Part shown: positions 18,101 to 25,576 of the stretch, in pieces
How positions within the stretch are numbered: position 1 is the stretch's first letter
Layout of the letters: every line of letters starts with the position of its first letter
From: Chloroflexota bacterium
Lineage (GTDB): Bacteria > Chloroflexota > Anaerolineae > UBA4142
Length of the DNA: 44,190 nucleotides
Assembly (NCBI GenBank): GCA_016215025.1
Contig: JACRMI010000063.1
Location: forward strand, 1 to 44,190
Reading direction: 5' to 3'
The notes under the pieces: model-generated
Seen by the model: only the letters and a program-made list of their open reading frames with translations
Databases searched by the model: none
Told to the model about the DNA's origin: nothing
Position numbers and translations under genes: made by a program

Positions 18101-19698
18101 AAACGCGAGCGCGCAAACAAATCGATCTTGTCGGCGGCAAAACGCCGACTCAACCGTTCCGATTGCTCAACCGACGTAGTACCGATCAACGTAGGCTGAC
18201 CGCGCGAAAAGGTTTGCGCGACTTCGACCGTGACCGCGCGCCACTTGGCTTCTTCGTTTCGATAGACTAAATCGGGCTGATCGGCGCGAACCATCGGACG
18301 ATTCGTCGGAATGGCGACGACTTGCAAACCATAAACTTTGTAGAGTTCTTCTTCCTCGGTCTTTGCGGTACCGGTCATGCCGCCGAGTTTTTTGTAGAGG
18401 CGGAAATAATTTTGCAGCGTGATGGTCGCGTACGTCACCGACTCTTGTTGGATCGGAACTTTTTCTTTGGCTTCAACAGCTTGATGCAAGCCATCCGACC
18501 ATCGCCGCCCGGGCATCAATCGTCCGGTGAATTCGTCGACGATGATGACCTGACCTTTGCGGATGATGTAATCCTTGTCGCGCTTGAAAAGATATTCCGC
18601 TTTGAGCGCGGCTTCAAGATGGTGCATGATCTTGATCTGATTCTGATCGACTTCTTCCGGTCTGTCAGGATTGGTCAGCCGCATGTTGAGCAATTCTTCG
18701 ACGCGGTCGTAGCCCGCTTCGGTAAGCGTGATGCCGCGCGTGCGCTGATCGATGGTGTAATGATCGGGCGACAGCTTGCGCACCAAATCGGCAAGGCGAT
18801 AATATTCTTCCGAGGGTTCGCCCGCCGGACCGGAAATAATCAACGGCGTGCGCGCCTCGTCGATGAGAATATTGTCCACTTCGTCGACGATAGCGAAATA
18901 CAGTTCGCGCTGCACACGGTCTTCCAAGCGCCACGCCATATTGTCGCGCAAATAGTCGAACCCGAATTCGCTGTTCGTGCCGTACGTAATGTCGGCGCGA
19001 TACGCCTCTTGACGTTCGCAGATGCGGAGATAATTCATTTCACGCGTCGCCGCTTCAAACGACGGATCGAACATCAACGCTTTTTTCTCTTCGCCCTGTT
19101 GCAATGCAGACACGGTGAGACCAAGCGCGTGATAAACCGGTCCCATTAATTGCGCGTGCAAACGCGCGAGGTAATCGTTGACGGTGATGAGGTGTGCGCC
19201 GTGTCCGGTGAGCGCGTTCAAATACAACGGCAGCGTCGCGACGAGGGTTTTACCTTCGCCTGTTTTCATTTCGGCGACCTTGCCTTCGTGCAGAACCATG
19301 CCGCCGATCATTTGCACATCGAAATGGCGCAAGCCAATGGTGCGGACGCTGGCTTCGCGGACGAGCGCGAACGCTTCGGGCAGAATTTCATCTAGAGCCG
19401 CGCGTTCTTGATCGACCATTTCTTTTTCGGCTTGCTTGAGTTCCTCTTCGAGCGAACGACGTGTGTCCGTATCGGAGTTGGCGTACTGATCGCGCAGGTC
19501 ATCCGCGCGCTGGCGCGTTTCCGACGTGGATGCTTTGACGTGCGCTTTGAACTCGTCTGTCTTGGCGCGCAATGCCGCGTCGGACAGCTTTTGCATTTCC
19601 GGTTCGAGCGAATTAATTTCTTGGACAATCGGCGTCAAACGTTTGATTTCTTTTTCGTTTGGATCGCCGGTGAGTTTAGTGTATAAGTTTTTGAGCAT
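15184..19698 (-). CDS. secA: preprotein translocase motor SecA, very long form
   Basis: 1504-residue SecA, the ATPase that drives proteins through SecYEG; most SecA are about 800-950 aa. All landmarks are present: Walker A MKTGEGKT (144-151), [15 protein letters not shown] (271-285), preprotein cross-linking region, [10 protein letters not shown] (439-448), GTTSVEQSE (506-514), [12 protein letters not shown] (780-791), [11 protein letters not shown] (803-813), [24 protein letters not shown] (split over 887-910), and a C-terminal SEC-C zinc site [13 protein letters not shown] (1486-1498). About 250 extra residues (521-773) lie inside NBD2 between [12 protein letters not shown] and NAKEHEKE, where a typical SecA has about 25, and the helical wing region (about 1107-1300) is also enlarged. 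A low-complexity linker (about 1416-1457) precedes SEC-C. Last gene of a long run headed by the B12-binding subunit. Confidence 0.96.
   Translation of the reverse strand: [1504 protein letters not shown]
15338..15454. repeat. word-iterated sequence inside secA linker
   Basis: The plus strand shows repeated TGACCGC words (15338-15380) and then repeated (T/C)GACTG words (15398-15454). They encode the Ser/Gln/Ala-rich linker before the SEC-C zinc site. The style resembles the word-iterated intergenic repeats elsewhere in the window. Confidence 0.6.
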
Positions 19699-19704
19699 CT
19701 AATA

Positions 19705-19772
19705 TCATTTCTGATTTCTGATTTACGATTTATGATTTTCAAATCAGAAATCAAAAATCGTAAATCGAAAAT
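19705..19772. repeat. word-iterated hairpin between prs and secA (GATTT words)
   Basis: GATTT-type words with a period of 7-8 nt (ATTTCTGATTTCTGATTTACGATTT...) are followed by their inverse (AAATCAGAAATCAAAAATCGTAAATC). The whole can fold into one long imperfect hairpin just upstream of secA. Confidence 0.7.
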
Positions 19773-19773
19773 T

Positions 19774-20733
19774 CTATTGCGTATCGTGCAAATACTCGCC
19801 CACGCTGCGCCCTTCGTGCGTGCGCGCAATCGTTTCGGCGAGCAGCGGAGCTACGGAGAGAATCGTCATGTTCGGCAATTTCTTCTCCGCTGGAATTGGG
19901 ACGGTATCGGTACAAATAAATTCTTCGATGGGCGCATCCCGCAATCGTTCGACCGCCGGATTCGAAAGCGTCGCGTGCGTGCAAACAGTGTAAACCTGGC
20001 GCGCGCCGCTGCGCTTGATGAGGCGTACTGCTTCGGTGAGTGTGCCCGCCGTGTCCACTTCATCGTCGACGATGATCGCATTCTTGTCTTGCACATCGCC
20101 GATGACGGTGAGCGCCTGCGCTTTGGGATCGTTGCCGATGCGACGCTTTTCGACAAAGGCAAGCGGCGTATCGAGTCGGCGCGCAAAGTTGCGCGCTTTT
20201 TTCGCAAAGCCCAGGTCAGCCGAAACGACGACGGCATCGGGAATTTTCTTTTGCGCGAGGAAATCTGTCAAGATCGGAAACGCCGTGAACTCATCGCCGG
20301 GGATACCAAAGAATCCCTGAATTTGTCCCGCGTGCAAATCGACGGTCATGTAGCGATCCGCGCCCGCGGCCACAATGATATCCGCGATCAAACGCGCCGT
20401 AATCGGCGCGCGCGGCTGATCCTTTTTATCGCTGCGGCCGTACGCGTAGAATGGAATCAGCGCCGTGATGCGTCCTGCCGACGCGCGTTTGAGCGCATCG
20501 AGCAGGATCAACAATTCGATGATGTTTCGATTGACGGGCACAGATAGACTTTGCACGATAAAGACATCCTGCCCGCGTACGCTACACTTTAATTGAACGA
20601 AGATGTTTTCGTTTGGAAAATCAAAAATGTCGGCTTCGGCGATTTCGATTCCCAGTTGATTGCAAATCGCTTCGGCTAACGGACGATTGCTGCGTCCGCT
20701 GAGTATAGTCAAATCACCGTACATCTTCGCCAT
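19774..20733 (-). CDS. prs: ribose-phosphate pyrophosphokinase
   Basis: 319 residues. Makes PRPP from ribose 5-phosphate and ATP for nucleotide, His and Trp synthesis. The family marks are clear: N-terminal ILSGRSNRPLAEAI, FPNENIFVQL, IPFYAYGRSDKKDQPRAPITA, TVDLHAGQIQGFF, and the PRPP loop IIVDDEVDTAGT. The ATG at 20733 is preferred over a TTG one codon earlier because AGGAG sits 5 nt upstream of the ATG context. It lies between the cyclophilin and secA genes. Confidence 0.96.
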   Translation of the reverse strand: MAKMYGDLTILSGRSNRPLAEAICNQLGIEIAEADIFDFPNENIFVQLKCSVRGQDVFIVQSLSVPVNRNIIELLILLDALKRASAGRITALIPFYAYGRSDKKDQPRAPITARLIADIIVAAGADRYMTVDLHAGQIQGFFGIPGDEFTAFPILTDFLAQKKIPDAVVVSADLGFAKKARNFARRLDTPLAFVEKRRIGNDPKAQALTVIGDVQDKNAIIVDDEVDTAGTLTEAVRLIKRSGARQVYTVCTHATLSNPAVERLRDAPIEEFICTDTVPIPAEKKLPNMTILSVAPLLAETIARTHEGRSVGEYLHDTQ

Positions 20734-20759
20734 CAAGTCCTCCGAAACCCATCCCCTTG

Positions 20760-20783
20760 CCCCCTTCCCTACAAGGAAGGGGG
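20760..20783. repeat. C-rich/G-rich hairpin between cyclophilin and prs
   Basis: 9-bp stem CCCCCTTCC / GGAAGGGGG with a 6-nt loop. It fills most of the short spacer upstream of prs and could be a partial terminator or an mRNA-stability element. Confidence 0.5.
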
Positions 20784-20795
20784 CGGGGATAGGTT

Positions 20796-21836
20796 CTATT
20801 TCTCTTCAATCGTAACCGACTCAATCTTATCGCCGACGGCGATTTTCTTGACGACATCCATACCCTGGGTCGTTTGACCGAACGCGGTGTACTGTCCATC
20901 CAAGAATGGCGTCGCCGCGAGCGTGATGTAAAATTGACTGCCGCTACTTGGTGTCGTTTGGGCAGGACCGCCCGTGCGCGCCATAGCGATTGCGCCTTCC
21001 GTGTGCTTGGCTTTGATTTCCGGCGGGATGCCGTAACCGGGGCCACCCGTGCCGTTACCGCGCGGATCGCCGCCTTGAATCACAAATCCTGGCTCGACGC
21101 GATGAAACGTCAGTCCATTGTAGAAACCATCGCGCGCAAGGAAAACAAAATTGTTTACGTGCTTGGGCGCATCTTTCGGATACAACTCGACGACGATGTT
21201 ACCCTTCGCCGTCTTGATCGTTGCGATGTACGTTTTGTTCACATCGATCGTCATCTCTGGTGCTGATTTGTACATGTCACTCCTTTGCTGAGGTTGTCGA
21301 TTTGCTGCGCCGCCACCTGCGACGCTGGATGCCGACGCTGCAACCGTTGGCGCTGCGCCTGCGGTTGGAATTGCCGCTTTCGTTGGAACTGCCGTCGGCG
21401 TTGAGCTACACGCGCTCAAAATTGCTACGGCGAGAATTGCCAGCAACGTCAACGCGCCCAGCGTCAAGCAACCTTTCTTCGCTGCGACCGGACGCGCTTG
21501 CCAGTTTTCTTTTTGCATTGCCGTTTGTGCCTCCACGATTAAAGAATCTGTATCTTTGTAATGACTCGCGTACATGAGCCGCGCTTTGCGTAAAGCTGTC
21601 AGCGCCTCGATGTACCGTTTTGCTTGCAAATGTTCTTTGCCTTGCTGATAGAGTGTGTCGATCTCTTTCATGCGCAGCGCCCATTGCAACTTGGCTTCCG
21701 CGCCCTGAATCACCCGGTCGAACGAAAGCAACTGGCGATACAACGCGACCACGCGATCCCAGTCCTCGGCAACCGTTGCCTCGTCGGCTTGCTTTAACAA
21801 CAGATCGATTTCAGCGGCGTTATCTGGTGCGCTCAT
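20796..21836 (-). CDS. membrane-anchored TPR-cyclophilin peptidyl-prolyl isomerase
   Basis: 346 residues, three parts. Residues 1-115 are helical and TPR-like ([38 protein letters not shown]). A single membrane segment (about 121-143, [17 protein letters not shown]) is followed by SACSS and a Pro/Thr/Ala linker. A cyclophilin domain (about 200-346) has [24 protein letters not shown] and LDGQYTAFG. The cyclophilin end should lie outside the membrane and catalyse proline isomerisation in exported proteins; the TPR end should face the cytoplasm. It precedes prs and secA in one run, which fits a link with secretion. Confidence 0.92.
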   Translation of the reverse strand: MSAPDNAAEIDLLLKQADEATVAEDWDRVVALYRQLLSFDRVIQGAEAKLQWALRMKEIDTLYQQGKEHLQAKRYIEALTALRKARLMYASHYKDTDSLIVEAQTAMQKENWQARPVAAKKGCLTLGALTLLAILAVAILSACSSTPTAVPTKAAIPTAGAAPTVAASASSVAGGGAANRQPQQRSDMYKSAPEMTIDVNKTYIATIKTAKGNIVVELYPKDAPKHVNNFVFLARDGFYNGLTFHRVEPGFVIQGGDPRGNGTGGPGYGIPPEIKAKHTEGAIAMARTGGPAQTTPSSGSQFYITLAATPFLDGQYTAFGQTTQGMDVVKKIAVGDKIESVTIEEK

Positions 21837-21847
21837 ATTTTCATTGC

Positions 21848-22459
21848 CTATTTATCGTGGAGATGACACGTGTCATTCAATAATCTGATGCGCGGACGTG
21901 AACCGGACAAATCGACCTGCGTGACCGACGCATTATCAAACCAAAAGGGCGACCGCCGATTGAGTTCTAAACCGATGAGCATCCCCACCAATGTGCCAAC
22001 GGTTCCACCGTGCGAGACGATACCGATTTGCGAACCATTCGGATGCGCCGCGTGCAAATCGGCGAGGAAAGCTTGAATGCGTTCGTGCAACGCTATCAAC
22101 GGTTCTTCATTCGGCAGTGGAAAATGTTCCTTGCTATTGACCCAACCATGATAAAGTTCGGGATGACGTTCTTGCAATTCCTCAGCGGTCAATCCTTCAA
22201 AATCACCGAGACCCTTTTCTTTCAAGCGCTCATCGAGAATCGGAACGAGTCCACATTTCTGTCCGATGATTTCTGCGGTCATGCGTGCGCGCGATAATGG
22301 GCTTGCGTACAACGTATCGAGTTTTTCTTCGACAAGTCGAAATGCCAGCTTGTGCGCCTGTTCGATGCCACACAGATTGAGCGGCGTATCGGTGTGTCCT
22401 TGAATGCGGCGTTCGTTATTCCAATCAGTTTCACCGTGGCGGATAAGGATAAGATGCAT
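21848..22459 (-). CDS. histidine phosphatase family protein (phosphoglycerate-mutase-like)
   Basis: 203 residues. Branch-1 histidine phosphatase with [10 protein letters not shown] (catalytic RHG), [15 protein letters not shown], the acid/base region EKGLGDFEG and [11 protein letters not shown]. Family members include cofactor-dependent phosphoglycerate mutase, CobC and broad-specificity phosphatases; the size fits the CobC/PhoE type. No cobalamin synthesis genes are near, although a B12-binding subunit lies upstream. The start at 22459 is where the family begins; a longer frame to 22516 overlaps the preceding gene. Confidence 0.9.
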   Translation of the reverse strand: MHLILIRHGETDWNNERRIQGHTDTPLNLCGIEQAHKLAFRLVEEKLDTLYASPLSRARMTAEIIGQKCGLVPILDERLKEKGLGDFEGLTAEELQERHPELYHGWVNSKEHFPLPNEEPLIALHERIQAFLADLHAAHPNGSQIGIVSHGGTVGTLVGMLIGLELNRRSPFWFDNASVTQVDLSGSRPRIRLLNDTCHLHDK

Positions 22460-22466
22460 TGTAATA

Positions 22467-22838
22467 CTACTCGTCCTCCTCTGCAGCGTGAATCCGAATG
22501 CGCCCCATTTCAACAATCCATTGATTCTTGTTCAAAGATGTTCGGGTAAGTTCATCGAGAAACTGTTCAACCAATTTTTCTAACAGTCTTGAACTCGGAT
22601 TGCGTGGAACGCGAATGACAACAACACCATTTGTCGCTTTGGGTGGGAACCTCGTCACATCAGAAGAATCCAAATCCAACGTGACTAGACATCGTTGTTC
22701 TTTACGACAGATCTCAAAAAGCTGCGAATCTGTGGAACCCGACAAGCTTTCACTTGCAACAGTTTCCACATCATGTCCCTGCGATCTGAATATCCCAATA
22801 GTGCGCGTTCCAAAATTCTCGTCCAGTTTAAACTTCAC
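22467..22838 (-). CDS. DUF5615 PIN-like protein (toxin candidate)
   Basis: 123 residues. The N-terminal KFKLDENFGTRTIGIFRSQGHDVETV and LVTLDLDSSDVTRFPP are the DUF5615/PIN-like pattern (LDEN...GHDV...L.T.D.DF). Conserved acidic residues D6, E7 and D54-D58 would form the nuclease-type site. It overlaps the DUF433 gene by 4 nt (ATGA), the standard layout of this toxin-antitoxin-like pair. The C-terminal 30 residues extend beyond the usual core. Confidence 0.85.
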   Translation of the reverse strand: MKFKLDENFGTRTIGIFRSQGHDVETVASESLSGSTDSQLFEICRKEQRCLVTLDLDSSDVTRFPPKATNGVVVIRVPRNPSSRLLEKLVEQFLDELTRTSLNKNQWIVEMGRIRIHAAEEDE

Positions 22839-23077
22839 GCAGTTGCTCCGGTCGGAATTTCAACGTAGCGTTCGCGAGACATTTCCGCACCGTAAGCAAT
22901 AGTCGCAAGAATATCTTCTCTTTTCAAATGTGGATATTGTTCAAGCACCTGTTCAATGGTCATTCCATTTGCCAAAAAATCGAGTATCAATGAAACCCAA
23001 ATTCGCGTGCCGCGAATGCATGGTTTACCAAAACAGATATTGGGATCGATTGAAATCCTCTGTAAGAGTGGATTCAT
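22835..23077 (-). CDS. DUF433 protein (antitoxin candidate)
   Basis: 80 residues. DUF433 signature: RISIDPNICFGKPCIRGTRI, VSLILDFLANGMTIEQVLEQYPHL and ILATIAYGAE. A small helix-turn-helix-like protein, usually the antitoxin partner of DUF5615. Starts 1 nt after the meaB stop and overlaps the DUF5615 gene by 4 nt, so the pair is embedded in an operon between unrelated genes. Confidence 0.9.
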   Translation of the reverse strand: MNPLLQRISIDPNICFGKPCIRGTRIWVSLILDFLANGMTIEQVLEQYPHLKREDILATIAYGAEMSRERYVEIPTGATA

Positions 23078-23078
23078 T

Positions 23079-24020
23079 TCAGCTTTCCTTTCCTATCAGC
23101 GTCTCAGCCGCCTGGTATACGTCAATCTCGCGACTCGCGATTTTTTCGATCAGCGCATCGACCTTGGTACCGTTCACGCCGCGCATCACCCGCGACATCA
23201 GTTCGCGCTGCACGACTCGCTCTAGTTCACCACGAAAGCGTGCATAATCACGACTCGCGAGTTGATTCTGCTCTACCAAATATTGACGATGTTTGCCGAT
23301 CCAATCGACTACGTCTGCAACGCCGTCACCTTTGAGTGCGATGGTCTTGAGCACCGGTGGTCGCCAATCGTTTTCGACTTTCGGTTTCAGATTCAAATTC
23401 ATTTCGAGCGCGGCAACCGTGGCGCTGACTTCATCGTGATCGGCTTTGTTCACGACGAGCAAATCGGCAATTTCCATGATGCCCGCTTTGATCGCCTGAA
23501 TATCATCGCCCATGCCGGGCGCTTCGACGACCATCGTCGTCTGCGCGTTCTTGGCAATATCGACTTCGTTCTGTCCCGCGCCAACCGTTTCGACCAAAAC
23601 GATTTCGAATCCTGCAGCGTCAAGCACTTGAACAGCATCTGCGGTCGCCGTCGCGAGTCCACCTAACGCGCCGCGCGTCGCCATCGAACGAATGAACACG
23701 CCACTGTCGCCGGACAAATCCTGCATGCGCAAGCGGTCGCCCAGTATTGCGCCGCCGCTAAATGGACTTGTTGGGTCTACGGCAACAATACCGACGCGTT
23801 GTCCGCGTCGGCGATAGTGCTTGGCGATTTCATTGACGAGTGTGCTCTTGCCCGTGCCCGGCGCGCCGGTCACACCGATGATGTGCGCGCGCCCGGTGTA
23901 TCGAAAAATATCGGCGATGACCTCACGCGCCTCAGTACCACCGCGCTCGACAGCGCTAATCGCGCGAGCGACGGCGCGCGGATTGCCAGCGCGCAGTGCT
24001 TCGATGGTTTCGGAGTTCAC
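23079..24020 (-). CDS. meaB: methylmalonyl-CoA mutase-associated GTPase MeaB
   Basis: 313 residues. G3E-type P-loop GTPase that guards B12 loading of acyl-CoA mutases. Walker [13 protein letters not shown] (about 49-60), [32 protein letters not shown], and the GTP base motif NKAD. Length and order are those of MeaB/ArgK. It overlaps the B12-binding subunit gene by 4 nt (ATGA), so the two are translationally coupled. Confidence 0.95.
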   Translation of the reverse strand: MNSETIEALRAGNPRAVARAISAVERGGTEAREVIADIFRYTGRAHIIGVTGAPGTGKSTLVNEIAKHYRRRGQRVGIVAVDPTSPFSGGAILGDRLRMQDLSGDSGVFIRSMATRGALGGLATATADAVQVLDAAGFEIVLVETVGAGQNEVDIAKNAQTTMVVEAPGMGDDIQAIKAGIMEIADLLVVNKADHDEVSATVAALEMNLNLKPKVENDWRPPVLKTIALKGDGVADVVDWIGKHRQYLVEQNQLASRDYARFRGELERVVQRELMSRVMRGVNGTKVDALIEKIASREIDVYQAAETLIGKES

Positions 24021-24436
24021 GCGGAAGTTTCTCCACGTTTTGCAGAGACCTTTTCGCGAATAAATTTCGCCAGGTCTTGCGTCGATGTGCCGGGACCGAA
24101 CGCGCCTGCAAATCCCATTTGCTTGATGGTCGGCATATCTTCGTCGGGAATAATTCCACCCGCGACCAGCACCACATCGTCTAAACCTTTTTGCTTGAGC
24201 AAATCGACGATCCGTGGGAACAAATCCAAATGCGCGCCAGACAAAATCGATAGTCCAACGACGTCGACATCTTCTTGCAACGCGGCTTCGGCGATCATCT
24301 CCGGCGTCTGGCGAATGCCGGTGTAAATGACTTCCATGCCGGAATCGCGCAGCGCACGCGCAACGACCTTGGCGCCGCGATCATGTCCATCCAAACCAGG
24401 TTTTGCGATCAGCACACGAATTGGTCGGTCTGCCAT
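24017..24436 (-). CDS. methylmalonyl-CoA mutase small (B12-binding) subunit
   Basis: 139 residues. Stand-alone B12-binding domain of a methylmalonyl-CoA-type mutase. The cobalamin motif D16-G-H18-D-R-G21 (DxHxxG), LSILSGAH (SxL) and LVAGGIIP (GG) are all there, together with the opening [17 protein letters not shown]. The start at 24436 follows GGAG 9 nt upstream; five extra residues are possible. The catalytic large subunit is not in this window, so the enzyme must be completed from elsewhere, or the large-subunit gene is distant. Confidence 0.92.
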   Translation of the reverse strand: MADRPIRVLIAKPGLDGHDRGAKVVARALRDSGMEVIYTGIRQTPEMIAEAALQEDVDVVGLSILSGAHLDLFPRIVDLLKQKGLDDVVLVAGGIIPDEDMPTIKQMGFAGAFGPGTSTQDLAKFIREKVSAKRGETSA

Positions 24437-24515
24437 TCGATCACTCCGCATCGAGTTTTACGAGATAGGGCGCATTATACATCAAATCGGCGTGATTGAA
24501 AAACGTTGCGGCGTT

Positions 24516-24564
24516 TTGACGCGGCTCTCTAAATTTTATATAATCAAATCGATTCTATATAGAA
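24516..24564 (+). promoter_or_regulatory. promoter and 12-bp palindrome before the Mo-storage-like gene
   Basis: TTGACG (24516-24521), a 17-nt spacer, TATAAT (24539-24544), then the perfect palindrome TTCTATATAGAA (24553-24564) at about the start point of transcription. The palindrome's place suits a repressor site; its CTATATA core recalls the operator-like repeat in front of the PadR-PBP gene. Confidence 0.65.
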
Positions 24565-24577
24565 AGCGTAATACACC

Positions 24578-25408
24578 ATGAGCTTGAAACGGGATGCCAG
24601 CGGACGACTCCATATCGAGTCCCCCTTGATGGGCGAATCGTTGATGGACAAATCATTACTTGCGACTACGTCGGCGCAATCGATTTATCGACTGATGCCC
24701 GATCTGGTCGTCGTCAAAATCGGCGGACAAAGTATTATCGACCGAGGACGCGAAATTCTCTTGCCGATCTTGGACGAAATCATTGAAGCGCGCAAGACGC
24801 ACCGCATTTTGATTACGACCGGCGGTGGTACGCGCGCGCGCCATGCGTACGCAATTGCAACCGACCTGGGAATGCCGACCGGTATCCTGGCAAAATTAGG
24901 ATCGGCCATCTCCGAACAAAACGCGCTCATGATCGCAATTTTATTGAGTCATCACGGCGGCGTCAAAATCGGACACGACGATCTGCCCAAGCTGCCGAAT
25001 TATTTCGCGCTGGACGGCTTGCCGGTCACACACGCGATGCCACCGTATGGACTTTTCGAAACGCCACCCGCATTGGGACGCATTCCGCCGCATCGCACTG
25101 ACGTTGGCGCATTCTTGCTCGCCGAAGTGATGGGCGCAAGTCGATGTATTCTCATCAAGGACGAGCAAGGTCTCTACACCGCCGATCCGAAAAAAGACCC
25201 GGCGGCGAGATTCATTCCCGAAGTCGAAATCAACGAATTGCTGGCGCTCGACTTGAACGATCTCGCCGTCGAACGAAGTACGCTGGAGGCGTTGCGCGAT
25301 GCGCAGAGCTTGAAGGAATTCTTCATCGTTAATGGGCGTGAACGCGGCAACGTAACACGCGCCATCAATGGCGAACACATCGGCACGAGAATTTACAAAG
25401 CGAAATAA
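24578..25408 (+). CDS. molybdenum storage protein subunit homologue (amino-acid-kinase fold)
   Basis: 276 residues. It belongs to the UMP-kinase-like amino-acid-kinase fold, but the sequence follows the Azotobacter molybdenum storage protein subunits (MosA/MosB) as I recall them: LVVVKIGGQSIIDRGR (43-58), TGGGTRARHAYAIATDLGMP (81-100), ILAKLGSAISEQNA (103-116), MPPYGLFETPP (153-163), IPPHRTDVGAFLLAE (169-183), IKDEQGLYTADPK (193-205) and GNVTRAINGEHIGT (257-270). MoSto binds ATP and packs polynuclear molybdate or tungstate in a cage. Azotobacter uses two different subunits; only one gene is here, so a homo-oligomer or a distant partner is implied. It lies at the edge of a molybdate/tungstate transport locus, which supports the reading. 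Confidence 0.88.
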   Translation: MSLKRDASGRLHIESPLMGESLMDKSLLATTSAQSIYRLMPDLVVVKIGGQSIIDRGREILLPILDEIIEARKTHRILITTGGGTRARHAYAIATDLGMPTGILAKLGSAISEQNALMIAILLSHHGGVKIGHDDLPKLPNYFALDGLPVTHAMPPYGLFETPPALGRIPPHRTDVGAFLLAEVMGASRCILIKDEQGLYTADPKKDPAARFIPEVEINELLALDLNDLAVERSTLEALRDAQSLKEFFIVNGRERGNVTRAINGEHIGTRIYKAK

Positions 25409-25429
25409 TAAGTAAATAGATCCGTCGAT

Positions 25430-25529
25430 TGTCATGCTGAGCGAAGCGAAGCATCTCGCTTCCCAGTGACGAGACGCGGAGCGTTCGGCGCTGATCCTTC
25501 GCTTCGCTCAGGACGCCCTCAGAATGACA
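25430..25529. repeat. TGTCA...TGACA palindromic repeat, copy A
   Basis: Starts TGTCATGCTGAGCGAAGCG and ends CGCTCAGGACGCCCTCAGAATGACA. Imperfect inverted repeat about 100 nt long, in the 3' region of the Mo-storage-like gene. It belongs to the GAGCGAAGCGA family found five times between 25.4 and 36.0 kb. Confidence 0.75.
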
Positions 25530-25545
25530 CTATAGGCATAAATCG

Positions 25546-25576
25546 AAAGGGCGACGCGCGTCGCCCTTTAATTTTT
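25546..25576 (+). terminator. terminator after the Mo-storage-like gene
   Basis: Perfect 24-nt palindrome AAAGGGCGACGC / GCGTCGCCCTTT (25546-25569), followed by AATTTTT. It also lies just past the convergent DUF134 gene and may serve both strands. Confidence 0.8.

Noticed and set aside
24578..25408. UMP kinase (pyrH)
   Set aside because: The fold is the same, but the MPPYG, IPPHRTDVGAF and GNVTRAINGEHIGT segments follow the Mo-storage subunits and the N-terminal extension does not fit PyrH; the gene context also points to molybdenum.
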